Below are positions 12,455 to 13,045 of a stretch of 13,045 bases of DNA, one piece after another. The DNA comes from JABDGZ01 sp964487685 (GTDB lineage Bacteria > Omnitrophota > Gorgyraeia > Zapsychrales > Fredricksoniimonadaceae): contig CAZASA010000064.1 of the NCBI GenBank assembly GCA_964487685.1, positions 1-13,045 of the forward strand, in the 5' to 3' direction. A program made the position numbers and the translations under genes. Each line of letters opens with the position of its first letter. Positions within the stretch are counted from its first letter, which is position 1. The notes under the pieces were generated by a model. That model made no database searches. It was not told the DNA's origin and saw only the letters and a program-made list of their open reading frames with translations.

Positions 12455-12778
12455 ATGGAAGATCTACAGAAAATTCTTAAATTTTTTTCTGAATTAAGAG
12501 ATGAATATTCTGATATTCAGACAGCAATTGAGGCCGTTTGTATTAGTACAGGTTTAGACCGAGAAAGAGTGTTAGGCGTTATAAGCGTGACAGGCGTCTA
12601 TGTTCTGCCGGGCTCCGAAGAAGAGCATGAAATCGAACGCTTTATTAACTCGGCTGATATGGCTAAAACTACTGTAAATAATCTGGTAAGAGAGGTTGGT
12701 TTTCGTTTTTGTATTAGTAATAAGGAATCCGAGAGATTAGTTCATAAATGGCATAACTATTCTAAAGATATCCGCTAA
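12455..12778 (+). CDS. Hypothetical protein, 107 aa
   Basis: This 107-residue acidic, mostly helical cytoplasmic protein matches nothing I recognise. Visible features are an N-terminal helix rich in Leu/Phe/Glu, 'DIQTAIEAVCISTGLDRERVLGVI' in the middle, which could form a small helical DNA-binding-like unit, and a C-terminal helix ending HKWHNYSKDIR. A strong Shine-Dalgarno (AAGGAGGCGG) overlaps the end of the upstream gene, 10 nt away, so the two are likely one transcription unit. The start codon is clear. Confidence 0.7.
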   Translation: MEDLQKILKFFSELRDEYSDIQTAIEAVCISTGLDRERVLGVISVTGVYVLPGSEEEHEIERFINSADMAKTTVNNLVREVGFRFCISNKESERLVHKWHNYSKDIR

Positions 12779-12891
12779 GGGGAATTGCTTTGAAATTATT
12801 TTTTTTGTAGGTTAAAATTGGCTTTAAGTTGATTGCTCTTACCGTCGATAAAGCAAAAAAGTGATGGTTTCTGATAATTCCAAAATTTTAT

Positions 12892-12920
12892 TTGCAGCCG
12901 GTAAATTCTTGGAATATAAT
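12892..12920 (+). promoter_or_regulatory. Possible promoter before the terminal hairpin array
   Basis: A perfect TATAAT lies at 12915-12920 with a poor -35 (TTGCAG, 12892-12897) at 17-nt spacing. Transcription would start near 12927, just before the first hairpin at 12931. No coding sequence follows inside the window. The rest of 12779-12930 is A/T-rich, and I see nothing else in it. Confidence 0.4.
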
Positions 12921-12930
12921 TATCTTAATT

Positions 12931-13041
12931 GAAGAACAGCCTACACTTTAGGCTCTTCAGTTGTATCGAAGGACAGCTCACACTTTGGGCTCCTTCAGCC
13001 AAATAAGTCAAGCCTCCCAACAATTTTGGGCTGGCCTGCAG
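12931..13041 (+). repeat. Tandem imperfect hairpin repeats, 37-nt period
   Basis: Two similar units start at 12931 and 12968, each with GAAG[A/G]ACAGC at the left, ACACTTT in the loop, GGCT and CTTCAG at the right. Unit 1 pairs AGCCTA with TAGGCT. Unit 2 pairs AGCTC with GGGCT (one G-U) and GAAGG with CCTTC. A third, divergent unit begins at about 13005, again 37 nt on, and keeps AGCC, TTTTGGGCT and CAG. The array may continue past the window edge. It could be a structured RNA or an intergenic repeat element. Confidence 0.6.
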
Positions 13042-13045
13042 TAAC

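Noticed and set aside
12931..13041. Terminal repeats as a CRISPR array
   Set aside because: The units are palindromic hairpins separated by only about 7 nt, with internal variation and no unique spacers of normal length.

Overview
All genes in this window lie on the + strand. It appears to come from a Gram-negative, diderm bacterium of moderate G+C. It encodes an outer-membrane factor, several lipoproteins with clear lipoboxes, periplasmic Spy/CpxP-like and glycine-zipper proteins, and a PilT-type ATPase. The many small Gly/Tyr/His-rich envelope proteins and the DUF2950 gene suggest an environmental, perhaps uncultivated lineage (deltaproteobacterial or Omnitrophota-like). That placement is an impression from gene content; no marker gene fixes it.

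Layout. (1) 1-3365: the end of an export operon with an HlyD-type adaptor (5' truncated), an OprM/TolC-type lipoprotein and an FtsX-type permease (DevBC-like). The ATPase is not in view and may lie upstream. (2) 3408-6192: two units that each begin with the same palindromic operator and -10 box. The first carries a Gly-rich secreted protein, a compact DUF2950 protein and a Gly-rich lipoprotein. The second carries a PilT-like ATPase that may be translated from a leaderless mRNA. (3) 6226-9621: an envelope-stress-like block. Two promoters of extracytoplasmic-function (ECF) sigma type have the exact form GGAACT-N17-GTCTAA. One precedes a Gly/Tyr-rich secreted protein; the other precedes a ZAS-type anti-sigma factor followed by a Spy/CpxP-like protein with a His-rich tail. 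No sigma gene is visible. A third gene has the same -10 and leader. Three proteins here share a 47-residue C-terminal domain ending in YGK, attached to three different N-terminal modules. (4) 9668-10646: a run of very small genes encoding a CxxC zinc-ribbon microprotein, a 69-residue secreted peptide, a winged-helix protein and a four-Cys secreted protein. (5) 10740-11730: a sigma70-like promoter, then two consecutive SAM-II-like riboswitch aptamers, each followed by its own intrinsic terminator, then an unrecognised gene (weakly DUF3293-like) that is not an obvious methionine gene. (6) 11884-12778: two unknown cytoplasmic proteins. (7) 12915-13045: a -10 box followed by tandem hairpin repeats of 37-nt period running to the window edge.

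The most notable features are the tandem SAM-II-like switches over a non-methionine gene, the apparent ECF regulon around an orphan anti-sigma factor, the duplicated operator/promoter, the shared YGK domain, and the terminal hairpin array. All assignments were made by reading the sequence; no database search or folding program was run.
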